A DNA stretch of 64,000 nucleotides from Ampelomyces quisqualis (GCA_018398575.1 JAGTXZ010000005.1:3844001-3908000), one strand, 5' to 3'; positions 54,055-64,000 are shown, counted from the first letter of the stretch. Made by a program: numbers and translations. The notes: generated by a model not told the origin, from the letters alone.

Positions 54055-56622
54055 ATGCCTCAGCTCGAGCACATACCACACAGCTATGACGTGCCGCCGG
54101 CCGCCATGAACGCGGATACAAGTATTCGATTACAGGCCGAGTCAGGTGGCTTTGACTTCTTTTTCGAAGCATTGCGACCAGGCCTGTTCCGGACTATATT
54201 CACATCCCCGAAGCATCTACTGCCGCCTCATCGAGCGGCGGCAGTTCCAAAGTGTGACCTGCATGGCAAAACTAACCAGGCTACTTTCACCGGCACATCA
54301 AAAGCTTTCGACATTGATGGCATTAGTGCAAGTGTAGACTGGTCAAGTGGCCTGCCCCTTGTAGCAATCACGCTACCTGGACACAAGGCGCCAATTCATT
54401 CTGATTTACCGCATCGCTCATACGCAGCCGATGGAACTGGTATTGCTCACTACACTCGCTATAACTATGGCACGTTGCACCTCGGTCTTGGAGAAAAATC
54501 AGCACCAATGGATCTTTCTAATCGCCATTTTGTTCTTTCGGCAACCGACTGCTTTGGCTACGACGTGCACCGAACCGACCCAATGTACAAGCATATCCCT
54601 CTTATAATCAACGCAACGCAAGAAGGATGTGTCGGTATATTCTCCACTTCTCATGCCCGTGGCTTCTACTCTGTAGGCTCGGAGATGGATGGTATGTGGG
54701 GTCGCTTCAAAGTCTATCGACAAGAATATGGTGGCCTAGAAGAGTACCTTCTGGTTGGAAGGACGCTCAAAGATATTGTCACTATATACGCTGATCTTGT
54801 GGGTTATCCTCTGCTCGTCCCGAGATGGGGGTTTGGATATCTTGCTGGTGGTATGAAGTACTCCATGCTGGATGAGCCACGAGCCAGTGATGCGTTAATG
54901 GAATTTGCTGGCAAGCTGAAGGAGCATAATATTCCTTGCTCAGGGTTTCAGATGTCGTCCGGATATACGGTTGCGGAGACGGAACCCAAGACGCGAAACG
55001 TCTTTACTTGGAACCGGCATCGTTTCCCAGACCCAGCTGGCTTTCTAGACGCTTTCCACAGGGAGGGTATCCGGTTGATAGCAAACGTCAAGCCTTACGT
55101 CCTAGCCAGTCACCCCGAGTACGAAAAGCTCAAGGCTGCAGGCGCTTTCTTCACGAATTCTTTGACGACGAAATCTGCCGAGGCTCGATTGTGGAGCGCA
55201 GGTGGTGGTGAAAGTGGCATTGGTGGCCATATTGACTTCACATCCAAGGCTGGCTATGAATGGTGGTATAACGGTATCAAAGAGTTGAAGCGCGTCGGTA
55301 TTGACTGCATTTGGAATGACAACAACGAGTACACGATACCGCATGACGGCTGGCAGTGCGAGCTGACAGCACCAAATCTCATCCAAGATAAAGCCGCAGA
55401 CTATGGCAAGGACGTCGGATTCTGGGGTCGCTCTTTGAACACAGAATTGATGGGTAGAAGCTCGTACGACGCGTCATTTGAGGCTGAGCCAAACCAACGA
55501 CCTTTCATCTTGACCCGAAGTGCAACAGCTGGTACTCTCAGGTATTGTGCTAGCGCATGGAGTGGCGACAATGTCACAAGCTGGGACGGGATGAAGGGCG
55601 CCAATGCACTATCGCTGACAGCGGGCATATGCCTCATGCAATGTTATGGCCACGACATCGGCGGATTTGAGGGTCCACAGCCATCGCCAGAACTTCTTGT
55701 GCGATGGTGTCAGCAAGGCATCTACTCGCCTCGCTTTGCTATCAACTGCTTCAAGACGTCACCCGACAACAACAGCATTGGTGACGTGATCGAGCCTTGG
55801 ATGTACAAAGAAACCACTCCTCTGGTACGCGACATCATTAAGCGGCGCTACGAGCTCATCCCTTATCTATATTCCCTCGCCCTCGCGTCGCACACCACCG
55901 CAACCCCACCACAAAGATGGACTGGCTGGGGCTACGAATCCGATCCCGAAGTCTGGGCGAACAAGATCATCACTGATGGAGAGACGCAGTACTGGCTTGG
56001 TGATGCATTACTCATTGGTGGTGTGTACGAGCTCGCGGCGGAGACATCTAAGATGTACTTACCCAAGGATGCATCAAACCTAGATGCCCAATTTTTGGAT
56101 CTCAATAATGAACCACAATCATACTATACGGCTGGACAATGGGTAGACGTGCCCGCAAAATGGAAGGAAAGCATACCAGTTCTTGCCAAAGCTGGCAGCG
56201 CGATACCGGTCGGCCGTAATGAACAAGTCCTGGCTGTTGGCGACACTTTGAACCCGGCAGAACTGCCACTCGACGACTATCGAGCTGTTGAGGTATTCCC
56301 CCCAAGTGGATCATCGAACGGTATCATCTTCACCAATATGTGGTACGAGGACGATGGCGTGAGCCCGCCACCCGCGAAGATCTCGGTCTTCGAATTCAAG
56401 TACCAAACAACAGAAAGCGAGGTATTGGTCGAGTATCGCGAACGGCTGCATCCTGGCTTCACGCTGCACTGGAGCGAGCTGGTAGTCATATTGCCGGTCG
56501 GTGATGAGAGGTCGGTGAAGTTGAATGGAGTGGCTGCGGAGAAACTCACGAAGGATCGGAAGGGTAGAGTTCACTTCAAGAGTGCGATCGGTAGGTTAGG
56601 GGGAGAAACACCCAAACCGTAG
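54055..56622 (+). CDS. Glycoside hydrolase family 31 enzyme
   Basis: Single-exon, 855 residues, intact. No signal peptide (MPQLEHIPHSYDVPPA), so probably intracellular. The N-terminal beta-sandwich (residues 20-250) includes YGTLHLGLGEKSAPMDLSNR, typical of the GH31 active-site loop. The (beta/alpha)8 barrel follows: PRWGFGYLAGGMKYS at 256-270, GFQMSSGYT, then the nucleophile Asp422 in CIWNDNNEYTIP and the acid/base Asp505 in SAWSGDNVTSW. Next come GHDIGGFEG and RFAINCF, and C-terminal sandwich domains. The family includes alpha-glucosidases, alpha-xylosidases and relatives. The exact specificity is not decided by these motifs; the Met/Cys-rich CSGFQMSSGY loop points to the fungal alpha-glucosidase/xylosidase-like branch. 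Base composition is normal despite AT-rich, decayed surroundings. Confidence 0.93.
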   Translation: MPQLEHIPHSYDVPPAAMNADTSIRLQAESGGFDFFFEALRPGLFRTIFTSPKHLLPPHRAAAVPKCDLHGKTNQATFTGTSKAFDIDGISASVDWSSGLPLVAITLPGHKAPIHSDLPHRSYAADGTGIAHYTRYNYGTLHLGLGEKSAPMDLSNRHFVLSATDCFGYDVHRTDPMYKHIPLIINATQEGCVGIFSTSHARGFYSVGSEMDGMWGRFKVYRQEYGGLEEYLLVGRTLKDIVTIYADLVGYPLLVPRWGFGYLAGGMKYSMLDEPRASDALMEFAGKLKEHNIPCSGFQMSSGYTVAETEPKTRNVFTWNRHRFPDPAGFLDAFHREGIRLIANVKPYVLASHPEYEKLKAAGAFFTNSLTTKSAEARLWSAGGGESGIGGHIDFTSKAGYEWWYNGIKELKRVGIDCIWNDNNEYTIPHDGWQCELTAPNLIQDKAADYGKDVGFWGRSLNTELMGRSSYDASFEAEPNQRPFILTRSATAGTLRYCASAWSGDNVTSWDGMKGANALSLTAGICLMQCYGHDIGGFEGPQPSPELLVRWCQQGIYSPRFAINCFKTSPDNNSIGDVIEPWMYKETTPLVRDIIKRRYELIPYLYSLALASHTTATPPQRWTGWGYESDPEVWANKIITDGETQYWLGDALLIGGVYELAAETSKMYLPKDASNLDAQFLDLNNEPQSYYTAGQWVDVPAKWKESIPVLAKAGSAIPVGRNEQVLAVGDTLNPAELPLDDYRAVEVFPPSGSSNGIIFTNMWYEDDGVSPPPAKISVFEFKYQTTESEVLVEYRERLHPGFTLHWSELVVILPVGDERSVKLNGVAAEKLTKDRKGRVHFKSAIGRLGGETPKP

Positions 56623-57643
56623 TGGCTATTTCAGCAGGGCATCGAGGGCCCTTTTCATGGACGCAGTAAAAGAGACGGTTTTGCAAAAAGGTGCCTCCTA
56701 TTTTCTAGGGGTCAGACCAAAGAGTAAATTGCAGAATCTCACTTGTGGTATTTGGACCTCTCCCTACGCTCAGTTCTCCAACATGACGTCCTTCCTATGA
56801 TCTGCATTGACTTACTGTTCCTTTGCTAAGTGGGTAAGCTTTGAAGCTCGCTATCTTTATACTACGGTGGTACCACATTGGTTCACGGTCAGTCTGTATA
56901 TCTTTCGCCAAATTAGCAAGGACATGATGCCGGTCAAACACATGACGGATTGGTGGGGGCTGACTTGATGCAGCCAAAGCAATTTTCGCAAGCGCTGAGA
57001 TCGAAAGCGCTGCATGCTCCGGTCGCCGTGTAGTCGACCAGTATTTGCTCGCCCAGGCTCATATCTCTTGCTGCAAACATTCCGCGTACATGGATTTCCG
57101 TGGACAGGGTACCGGTACTTTCGGCTCGCGACTACCAACGAGATCTGGCTCATTTTGTCCAGACTGACTCTGCCTTCCCGTTCTTTTTTGGTGACGACCA
57201 AAGAAGATGCTGCTTCTGTATTTGCGAATATGGTCTCTCACTCCGTTGTGGTCTGGCTTCTTTGGTTGTTTGATCATGTTCCTAGTCAACCATCTTCTAA
57301 TAAGAGGACTGCAGGCACGCCGCACCAGAGTTATGCTTTTCGTTTCGCTTTCGTGTAGTCGAGCAAACGTCTCTCTGCTCACACATCAGTGGACCGGAAC
57401 CGCGAGCATCCGCCCACCTCCGCAAATGGAAAGACATTAGTAAAAGAATGCAAGGGGGTGTGCAAAGGTAAAGTCAGCAACACTGCAGCTGCTGTCTTCT
57501 GCTTAACAAGCAAGATCCGAGTTCCGAAATGCCCAGCGTCATCTGCCTATGCAACAACACCAGCGCTGCTGACCGTCTCATAAAGATGGACTCACCACTA
57601 CAGCTCTTTCCTCTGCGCGCACACATTGCGCACCACCGCCTTA
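56623..57643. other. Interval between GH31 and monooxygenase genes
   Basis: About 1 kb. Apart from the SET-like fragment on the minus strand, only short overlapping frames are present. The right end is the promoter of the monooxygenase gene. Confidence 0.4.
56934..57131 (-). pseudogene. Possible SET-domain gene fragment
   Basis: In one minus-strand frame open for 65 codons, the sequence reads TEIHVRGMFAARDMSLGEQI, LVDYTATGACSAFDLSACEN, CFGCIKSAPTNPSC, then a stop. The pattern (hydrophobic-x-VRG...AxRDMxxGEQIxVDY, then CxxCxxC) resembles the end of a SET methyltransferase domain and its post-SET cysteines. The upstream part (ARSRW*SRAE) is interrupted by TAG and TGA codons, and no catalytic NHSC motif is readable. 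I regard this as a remnant with low confidence. Confidence 0.35.
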
Positions 57644-58825
57644 ATGCCGAAGCCCATCCTAATCTCCGGCGCCGGCATTGCCTCTCTCCTGCTCGCACGC
57701 GCCCTGCACCGCGCAAACATACCCTGTCTCGTCTTTGAGCGCGACGCTTCCATCGTATTCCGTGCCCAAGGCTACCGTCTTCGACTTTCTTCTGAAGGAA
57801 TCGATGCAATAGAAGCCTCGCTCGGCCCAGAAGGCTTCCAGAAATTTTATGACGCATGTGGCAAGACAGGCGGGGCCGGCTTTGCTGCCATCGATCCTCT
57901 GACCGGGGAAACATTGGAAAACCACCCAAGTGTTACAAGTGAACCGCTGACCAGCCGCGATGGAAAAGTCGTAGGCATTTCACGCGGCGACATGCGGACG
58001 CTGTTCATGGAGGGCTGCGAGGATAGCGTGCGCTGGAGCAAGCACATCAAGGGCTTTGAGAGGACAAATGATGGCGTCCGTGCCATCTTCGCGGATGGCA
58101 GCAAGTCTGAAGAAGGCAGCATGCTGATCGGAGGCGAGGGAATCAAGTCGCCTGTCGCGAAGCAGCTCACGAACAGCGCCATTAAGGTGTACGATCTTGG
58201 CTCTCGTGGCATCCACGGTCAAGCACCTGCAACTGCTTTCAGGGGGCTCGGCGAAGGCGTATTTCGCATTGTGGACGAGACGACTCAGCCTAACGGCAAA
58301 GTATTCCTTATGACGAATGTGCGCGCTCAAGACAAGGACAACCCGGACATTATCTTCGGGTGGACGATGGGTGGCGCGCCGGGCGTCATCAAAGCACCAA
58401 ACGACAACTACACCATCACCGGCAAGCCAGCAGCAGATCTCGCAAAGAACCTAACTAAACACTGGCACCCACGGGTCAAGCCATTGTTCGACAACATGCA
58501 GGAGTCCGAAGCCGCGTTCTGGAAGATCACTTGTTCGTCGCCAGAAGGAGTACCGGACTGGCCTAACGACCCGCGTGTCACCTTGATCGGAGATGCGGTT
58601 CACGCGATGACGCCTGCTGGAGGCAATGGTGCCAACACGGCAGTACGAGATTCTGCGCTGTTAGGCAGACTGCTTGCCGAGGCTGATGGCTTCAAAGAGG
58701 GTGTGACTGCGGCTTACGAGAAGGAGATGCGGATATACGCGACCGCGGCGGTCAAGCAGAGCTATGCACAAGCAAGTGGTCAATTTGGAACCAAGATTGA
58801 CGAGAACACGCCGACCATAGATTAG
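57644..58825 (+). CDS. FAD-dependent monooxygenase (PHBH fold)
   Basis: Single-exon, 393 residues from the ATG at 57644 (MPKPILISGAGIASLLLARA), which places the dinucleotide-binding GxGxxx(x)A motif at residues 9-20. Further group A flavoprotein monooxygenase features are GYRLRLSSEGIDAI, RGDMRTLFMEG, a variant of the DG motif (MLIGGEGIKSPVAK, with Glu-Gly in place of Asp-Gly) and the second FAD motif LIGDAVHAMTPAGGNGANTA. It ends soluble, with no membrane tail. Such enzymes hydroxylate aromatic or polyketide substrates with NAD(P)H and O2, and are common in secondary metabolism and aromatic catabolism. No backbone synthase is in view, so the substrate is unknown. Confidence 0.9.
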   Translation: MPKPILISGAGIASLLLARALHRANIPCLVFERDASIVFRAQGYRLRLSSEGIDAIEASLGPEGFQKFYDACGKTGGAGFAAIDPLTGETLENHPSVTSEPLTSRDGKVVGISRGDMRTLFMEGCEDSVRWSKHIKGFERTNDGVRAIFADGSKSEEGSMLIGGEGIKSPVAKQLTNSAIKVYDLGSRGIHGQAPATAFRGLGEGVFRIVDETTQPNGKVFLMTNVRAQDKDNPDIIFGWTMGGAPGVIKAPNDNYTITGKPAADLAKNLTKHWHPRVKPLFDNMQESEAAFWKITCSSPEGVPDWPNDPRVTLIGDAVHAMTPAGGNGANTAVRDSALLGRLLAEADGFKEGVTAAYEKEMRIYATAAVKQSYAQASGQFGTKIDENTPTID

Positions 58826-59364
58826 TCAGAATCTCAAATTACATAGACACCTCATCGGGAGTGCTAATGCTTTATAACCAATCGACCCGACTTTGAGTAC
58901 ATTTCGCGATACCAATCTCAAGACACCCGCAATGTTAATAATGACATCTCACCACGCCAAGATCTACTTCCTGATAGCGCTGCCCTACCTCGCATCGTTT
59001 TCACAAACATCATACCTCATTTCATCCAAGCGAGCCAAGAAAGTCAAGAAAGCCACCCCGCACTTTGGATAGTGGGGAAAGACTTGTCGCATCCGGTGGT
59101 TTCCTGTCCAAGTTAGTTTGTGGTACATACCTTAGGCGACGGCCACTCAAGTTCTGTTTCGTTGCTCGTGGTACAACAATTCCTCCGGCTGCGACCACAG
59201 TCTGATCAGCGGACCGGGACGCAATACCCCGCGGTTCGGCATCATGATGCGTCCTTGGAAATACTACTTAGGGGCTCATAGGTTCACGTCTTCAGCGATG
59301 CAGGTAGTCGGATGTGCAACAGTCACATGTTGCCTTTCTACTGCAACTTTTTTGACCTCACATC
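58826..59364. promoter_or_regulatory. Upstream region of the GH2 gene
   Basis: About 540 bp between the monooxygenase and GH2 genes. Two CreA-type words (SYGGRG) occur: GTGGGG at 59073-59078 and its reverse form CCCCGC at 59057-59062. They lie 290-310 bp before the start codon. Closely spaced CreA words would fit carbon-catabolite repression of a secreted glycosidase, but such short motifs occur often by chance. Confidence 0.3.
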
Positions 59365-62013
59365 ATGATCTCTCGTCGCCCAAAGTCACACAGCTCACAC
59401 AGGTCCATCCTGTTGGGCTTGGTACTAGCATTCTGCTTTGGTGCAGCCACGGCACACACAATCTCGAGACCTCGCGGGCTGGCAGCAGGCCGCGAACGCA
59501 CGTCTCTGAACGCGGATTGGCGATTTTCGCGATTCACTTCGAATCCCGACTCATTAAGTTATGACACACTCAAGCCATGGATTCTTCCCACCGCAAACGA
59601 CTTCCTCAACGAGAAGAAATATACACGCCCGTCTGAGCCTGCACCGGGCCCCAACATCAGCTACGTGCAAGCCAGCTTCGACGATGCGGCATGGGAAGAA
59701 GTAACGTTGCCTCATGACTGGGCCATCACTGGAACCTTCGACGCTCCAGGAGTCAAAGGAGGTTTAGGTCGCCTTCCCATCAATGGTATCGGGTGGTACC
59801 GACGCTCACTCTCCATCGACGCCGACTTGTTCGCCTCCGGAAAGTCTATTTTTATCGATGTCGATGGTGCTATGGCATATTCTGCGGTTTGGATCAACGG
59901 TGAGCTCGTTGGTGGCTGGCCGTTTGGTTACAACTCTTTCCGTCTTGATCTTACGCCATACGTCAAGTCCGGTGACAATCTACTCGCTATTCGAATTGAC
60001 AATGCGCTTGAGTCTTCACGCTGGTATCCTGGTGCTGGAATTTACCGTAATGTCTGGCTTGTCACGGCCAGTCCAGTTCACGTGGGACACTGGGGTACGT
60101 ACATTACGACTCCATCTGTTTCTGAGCAGGCAGCTACAATTGACATGATCATTCAAATCGAGAACAAATCGAATTGTACCAAGCGTATTGATGTGGTCAC
60201 GGAGGTGTTTGATTTTGATCCCTCAACGAAGAAAAGTACTGGAAGTGCGGTGGCAAAGTTCGCGACGGCGCAAGCAGATGTTGAGGGCAACTCGAAACAG
60301 AGTATCAATGGATCCGTGGCGATCTCCAATCCCAAGCTTTGGGGTCCGGCTCCCACGCAAAAGCCAAACGAGTATATTGCAATTACCAATGTTTCTACCA
60401 ATGGGACAGTCGTAGACACTTACGAAACTGTATTCGGCATTCGATCCGTGCGTTATGACCCAAATACCGGCGTGCACATCAACGGAGAGGCCGTCCGTGT
60501 GTAGGGTACTTGCAACCATCACGATCTGGGCTCCCTTGGTGCCGCTTTCAACATTCGCGCTGCCGAGCGTCAAATTGAGATACTTCAGGAGATGGGCAAC
60601 AACGCGCTTCGGACATCGCACAACCCACCCGCACCCGAGTTCCTCGATCTCGCAGACTATATGGGACTTCTCGTGATGGATGAGCTGTTCGACACTTGGA
60701 ACTACGCTAAAGTTGACAATGACTTCCATCGTATCTTTCCCGAGTGGCATGAGCCGGATCTCCGCTCGTTCATCCGACGCGATCGTAATCACCCTTCCAT
60801 CATCTCATGGAGTGTTGGCAACGAGCTGCTAGAACAGTCCAATGCAACTGGAGCTGCAACTGGAAAGCTTCTGCAAGACCTCGTGCATCAGGAGGACCCA
60901 ACAAGGCTAGTCACCGTAGGAATGAACGATGCTGGCCCAGACACCGGCTTAGCGGAGGTAATTGACATCATCGGCCTCAACTACCAAGGCGAAGGACGAG
61001 GCAATTCTTACGCCAGTACCTTCCCATCATTCCACGAAAAGTTCCCTGAAAAGATGATCTGGTCCACCGAGTCGGCCTCCACCGTCAGCTCTAGAGGAAT
61101 CTACATCTTCCCCGTAACGTCCAACAAAAGCGCCGTCGTCGGCGGTGCCCCTGGCGAAGGCGGAGACCCTAGCAACAGCCATGTCAGCGCCTACGACCTC
61201 TACGCCCCGAGCTGGGCCTCTTCCCCGGACAAGGTTTTCGAACAACATGACCGCAACCCCTACGTAGCCGGTGAATTCGTCTGGACAGGCTGGGACTACA
61301 TCGGCGAGCCTACGCCTTACGACAACTCTAGCCGCAGCTCATACTTCGGCATCGTTGACCTCGCGGGGTTTCGAAAAGACAGATATTATCTTTATCAGTC
61401 ACGCTGGCGACCTGATTTCCCCATGGCTCACGTTCTTCCCCACTGGAGCTTTGGCGAAGACCGTGTCGGAAAAGTTACGCCCGTACACGTCTTCACGTCA
61501 GGCGACGAAGCTGAAGTCTTCATCAACGATGTCAGCGTTGGACGCAAGAGGAAAGCTGAATTTGAATCCCGTCTGCGCTGGGATAACGTCACATACGCAC
61601 CTGGCTCCGTGCGCGTAGTCGCGTATAAAAACGGCGAGCAATGGGCTACCGCACAACACACCACATCAGGAGCACCCGAATCTCTCAACATCACGGCCGA
61701 CCGCACAACTATCTCCAATGACGGATACGACTTGTCCTTCATTACAGTCGCGGTCGTAGATAAAAATGGAAATCCCGTCCCGCAAGCTACCAACGAGATC
61801 ACGTTCAGTGTAGCGTCGGGCCCAGGAAGGATTGTGAGCACAGATAATGGCGACCCAACGGATATGACGCCTTTTCCGTCGTTAAAGAGGAAGGCGTTTA
61901 GTGGGCTTGCGTTAGCGATTGTGAGGGGTAAGGTTGGCGGAGCTGGAGAGGTAGTTGTTGAGGCGAGGGGTAAGGGGTTGGAGAGTGGGAAGATAGTAGT
62001 TAATGTTAGGTAG
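59365..62013 (+). pseudogene. Secreted GH2 beta-galactosidase-type gene with an in-frame TAG
   Basis: Continuous frame of 883 codons broken only by TAG at codon 380 (60502-60504). The N terminus MISRRPKSHSSHRSILLGLV and following LAFCFGAATAH is a signal peptide. Then come the GH2 sugar-binding domain (WEEVTLPHDWAITG, NGIGWYRRSL, WINGELVGGWPFGYNSFRLD) and the immunoglobulin-like domain. Around the stop the text is HINGEAVRV*GTCNHHDLGS, where relatives have Gln in RxQGxCNHHD, so CAG has become TAG. Beyond it the catalytic half is well kept: acid/base Glu487 in SWSVGNE, nucleophile Glu569 in IWSTES, then VWTGWDYIGEP. If translated as is, a catalytic-site-free 379-residue product results. Either a young pseudogene, a sequence error, or a readthrough case. 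Confidence 0.88.
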
Positions 62014-62067
62014 GACTTAGTACAATAGAATTTGTTAGAGTTTATAGTACTATGTTTATATAATACA

Positions 62068-62169
62068 ACGCCTTTTCTGTTATTAAGGAGGAAGGCGTTT
62101 AGTAGGCTTGCGTTAGCAATTGTAAGGAGTAAGGTTAGTAGAACAGAAGAGGTAGTTGTTAAGACTACG
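62068..62169 (+). repeat. Mutated duplicate of the GH2 3' end
   Basis: The stretch beginning ACGCCTTTTCTGTTATTAAG is a diverged copy of the GH2 coding end at 61867-61968 (ACGCCTTTTCCGTCGTTAAA). Most differences are G-to-A or C-to-T relative to the gene (for example GCGATTGTGAGG to GCAATTGTAAGG, AAGGTTGGCGGA to AAGGTTAGTAGA). This is the transition bias of RIP acting on a local duplication about 200 bp from its source. Confidence 0.85.
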
Positions 62170-62281
62170 CTAGTAAATAGATAGAAGGTATTCTTCTTTA
62201 GGTACTATACTACGTGGTACAGCCTGTTCTAGCTTAAAAAATAGATTATTTCTGGTCCGTGCTTTAAGGCTAAACCCAAAA

Positions 62282-62650
62282 TAGACTTTAGCAGTTACTA
62301 TTGGAAACAGACTTTAGCTATTACTATAGGAAATAGACTTTAGCTATTACTGCAGGAAATAGACTTTAGCTATTACTATAGGAAATAAACTTTAGCTATT
62401 ACTACAGGAAATAGACTTTAGCTATTACTACAGGAAATAGACTTTAGCTATTAGTATAGAAAATAGACTTTAGCTGTTACTATAGAAAATAGACTTTAGC
62501 TATTACTATAGGAAATAGACTTTAGCTATTACTATAGAAAATAGACTTTAGCTATTACTATAGGAAACATACTTTAGCTATTACTACAGGAAATAGACTT
62601 TAGCTGTTACTATAGAAAATAGACTTTAGCTATTACTATAGAAAATAGCA
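62282..62650. repeat. 26-bp tandem repeat array (minisatellite)
   Basis: About 14 consecutive copies of a 26-bp unit containing GACTTTAGCTATTACTATAG then GAAATA. Copies differ mainly at a few sites (TATAGG/TACAGG/TATAGA, CTATTA/CTGTTA), again mostly transitions. Units are directly joined with no spacers. Confidence 0.92.
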
Positions 62651-64000
62651 CTACCTTAAGATATATATACTAACTATTTTATATTATCTTATAATACTTC
62701 TAGTTAGCCTACGCTCTTTAACTATAATATTAATATAGAGTTACTTTTAAAATTTACGTTACCTATAGTTAATTCTACCTAGCTACCTATAGAAGTTATT
62801 ATTACTAGTAATAGTGTAGTAGAGCGTTATTTACCTCTAGAGCCTATTAGATTTAATATAGAATTAAATATATTATTATTAGGTGTATATTGTTAGTTAT
62901 TATCTTCTAATAGCTCTTTAGATATTATATCTTGTCTATACTCTTAGCTGTACCCTAAGCGTTCTTTAGACTTACTTTCTATATTACTTTACTGTATCTC
63001 TCTTCTAATCTATAGAAAGAGGCCTCTTCTTTTTTATACTAAACGCAAAACTAAATACTTAAATAAAAGAACTAACTCCTAAGAAAAAACACCTCTAAAC
63101 TTTTTGTAATACTAAAGTAGTAACTAATAGGCTTTTAGTAAAGAAGCAGTGCTTATTTACAATCTTTCTTATCTTCTTACGTTACTATCTAACTCTCTTA
63201 CCTAAACGCTAAAGCGCTATTAACTTACGTTACTCTAACTTTACTTAGTGTTATAGTAGCGTTGCCTAGATAGACTTACGTTACAACTACAAACGCTTTA
63301 GACTACTTCTATTATAATAAGTCTTGCGTTAGCTAACTTTACCTTACCTTTTAGCCTTTACTTTTCTTTTAGCTACTTTGCTTGTTATTTAACTCTCTAT
63401 TACTCTTATTACTAGCTGCCTACTCTACGCCTCTTTCTTTCTTAACCTGCCTAACGCGTAACTTTACTGCTGCTATACTATAATTAGCTACTTAACTTCT
63501 CTATCTTATTAATAGGCGTTCTAACTAGCTCTAGCTTAGTTTATATTATCTGCCTGTTACTCTTCTACTTTACTACTTCTATTTGCTTTTTAAAGTAACT
63601 TATCTATACGCAGCTATACTACTTTACTCTAGCGTACACTCTACTTCTTTACCTACTTAGCTACCTCTTCTTATAATTTAGTGTATTCTTACTTTAGGTT
63701 TCTAAGTTCTTAGCTTAGCTATTACTAATAGTTACTTAGTTAACGCTTTGCCTTTAGTAAATTAGAATTTTCCTAATATATATACTTAACACTTTCTTAG
63801 CCTTTTAGTTACACCTTGCCTTTATCTTTAAGCTATAATAAAGAACAAGCTTATTTCTAGGCCTAATAGAGATACTTACTTTCTAGTTTACAGGTACCTA
63901 GTTAACTATTCTAGCTATAGTAATATAATTAACTAGAGTAAGTGCTAGTTTATTAATAAGTTAAACTAAACGTATACTAATATTTGCTTTAATTAAATTA
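62651..64000. repeat. AT-rich RIP-like region at the right edge
   Basis: TA-rich sequence to the end of the window, with stop codons frequent in all frames and no readable gene. Words such as CTTAGCTATTACTAATAG and TTACGTTAC recur in different places. Together with the preceding repeats this looks like the edge of a decayed repeat island (AT-isochore or subtelomere). Confidence 0.7.

Noticed and set aside
25825..62013. A secondary-metabolite gene cluster including the MDR reductase, the reductive SDR and the FAD monooxygenase
   Set aside because: No polyketide synthase, NRPS, terpene cyclase or cluster regulator is present. The SDR has a clear peroxisomal fatty-acid role, and the genes are far apart among housekeeping genes.
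62282..62650. CRISPR-like array
   Set aside because: Units are contiguous with no unique spacers, in a eukaryotic genome; this is a minisatellite.

Overview
The window is nuclear DNA from a filamentous ascomycete. Protein genes carry short introns of about 45-105 bp with GTRNGT donors, CTAAC-type branch points and YAG acceptors. The proteins are typically fungal (ApsA/Num1, Atg33, WSC sensor, ferric reductase), and the right part shows C-to-T/G-to-A decay of the kind made by repeat-induced point mutation (RIP). A dothideomycete is my best guess from the overall look of the proteins, but this is inference.

Left part (about 1.6-50.3 kb): a gene-dense, GC-rich housekeeping block. In order: ISY1 splicing factor (-), the cortical nuclear-migration protein ApsA (-), CWC24 splicing factor (+), a 1398-residue fungal protein of unknown function in six exons (+), an acidic disordered protein (+), an alpha/beta hydrolase (-), a disordered protein (+), CCT8 chaperonin subunit (-), mitochondrial ribosomal protein mL46 (+), a small membrane-anchored protein (+), an MDR-type oxidoreductase (+), a secreted protein (+), a RING protein (-), an F-box-like protein (-), a ferric reductase (+), an auxin-efflux-carrier-type transporter (-), ATG33 (-), a peroxisomal 2,4-dienoyl-CoA reductase (+), a WSC stress sensor (+), an ArfGAP (+), a Thr-rich secreted protein (+) and the mitochondrial GTPase MTG1 (+). 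For most spliced genes I give exon coordinates reconstructed by hand from splice sites, reading frame and protein continuity.

Right part (about 50.3-64 kb): an accessory, partly decayed region. It holds an AT-rich block, a complete-looking 5S rRNA gene on the minus strand, an ankyrin-repeat pseudogene broken by Trp-to-stop changes, a 573-bp CACTA-like non-autonomous DNA element with a 3-bp target duplication, an intact GH31 glycosidase, a SET-like gene fragment, an FAD monooxygenase, and a secreted GH2 beta-galactosidase-type gene broken by one in-frame TAG. The last 2 kb is AT-rich and starts with a mutated copy of the GH2 3' end followed by a 26-bp tandem repeat array.

I did not find a convincing new multi-gene system. 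The most useful leads are the ArfGAP intron that lacks a GT donor, the GH2 nonsense codon beside a RIP-like duplicate of its own 3' end, the CACTA-like element, and the large uncharacterised 1398-residue protein.
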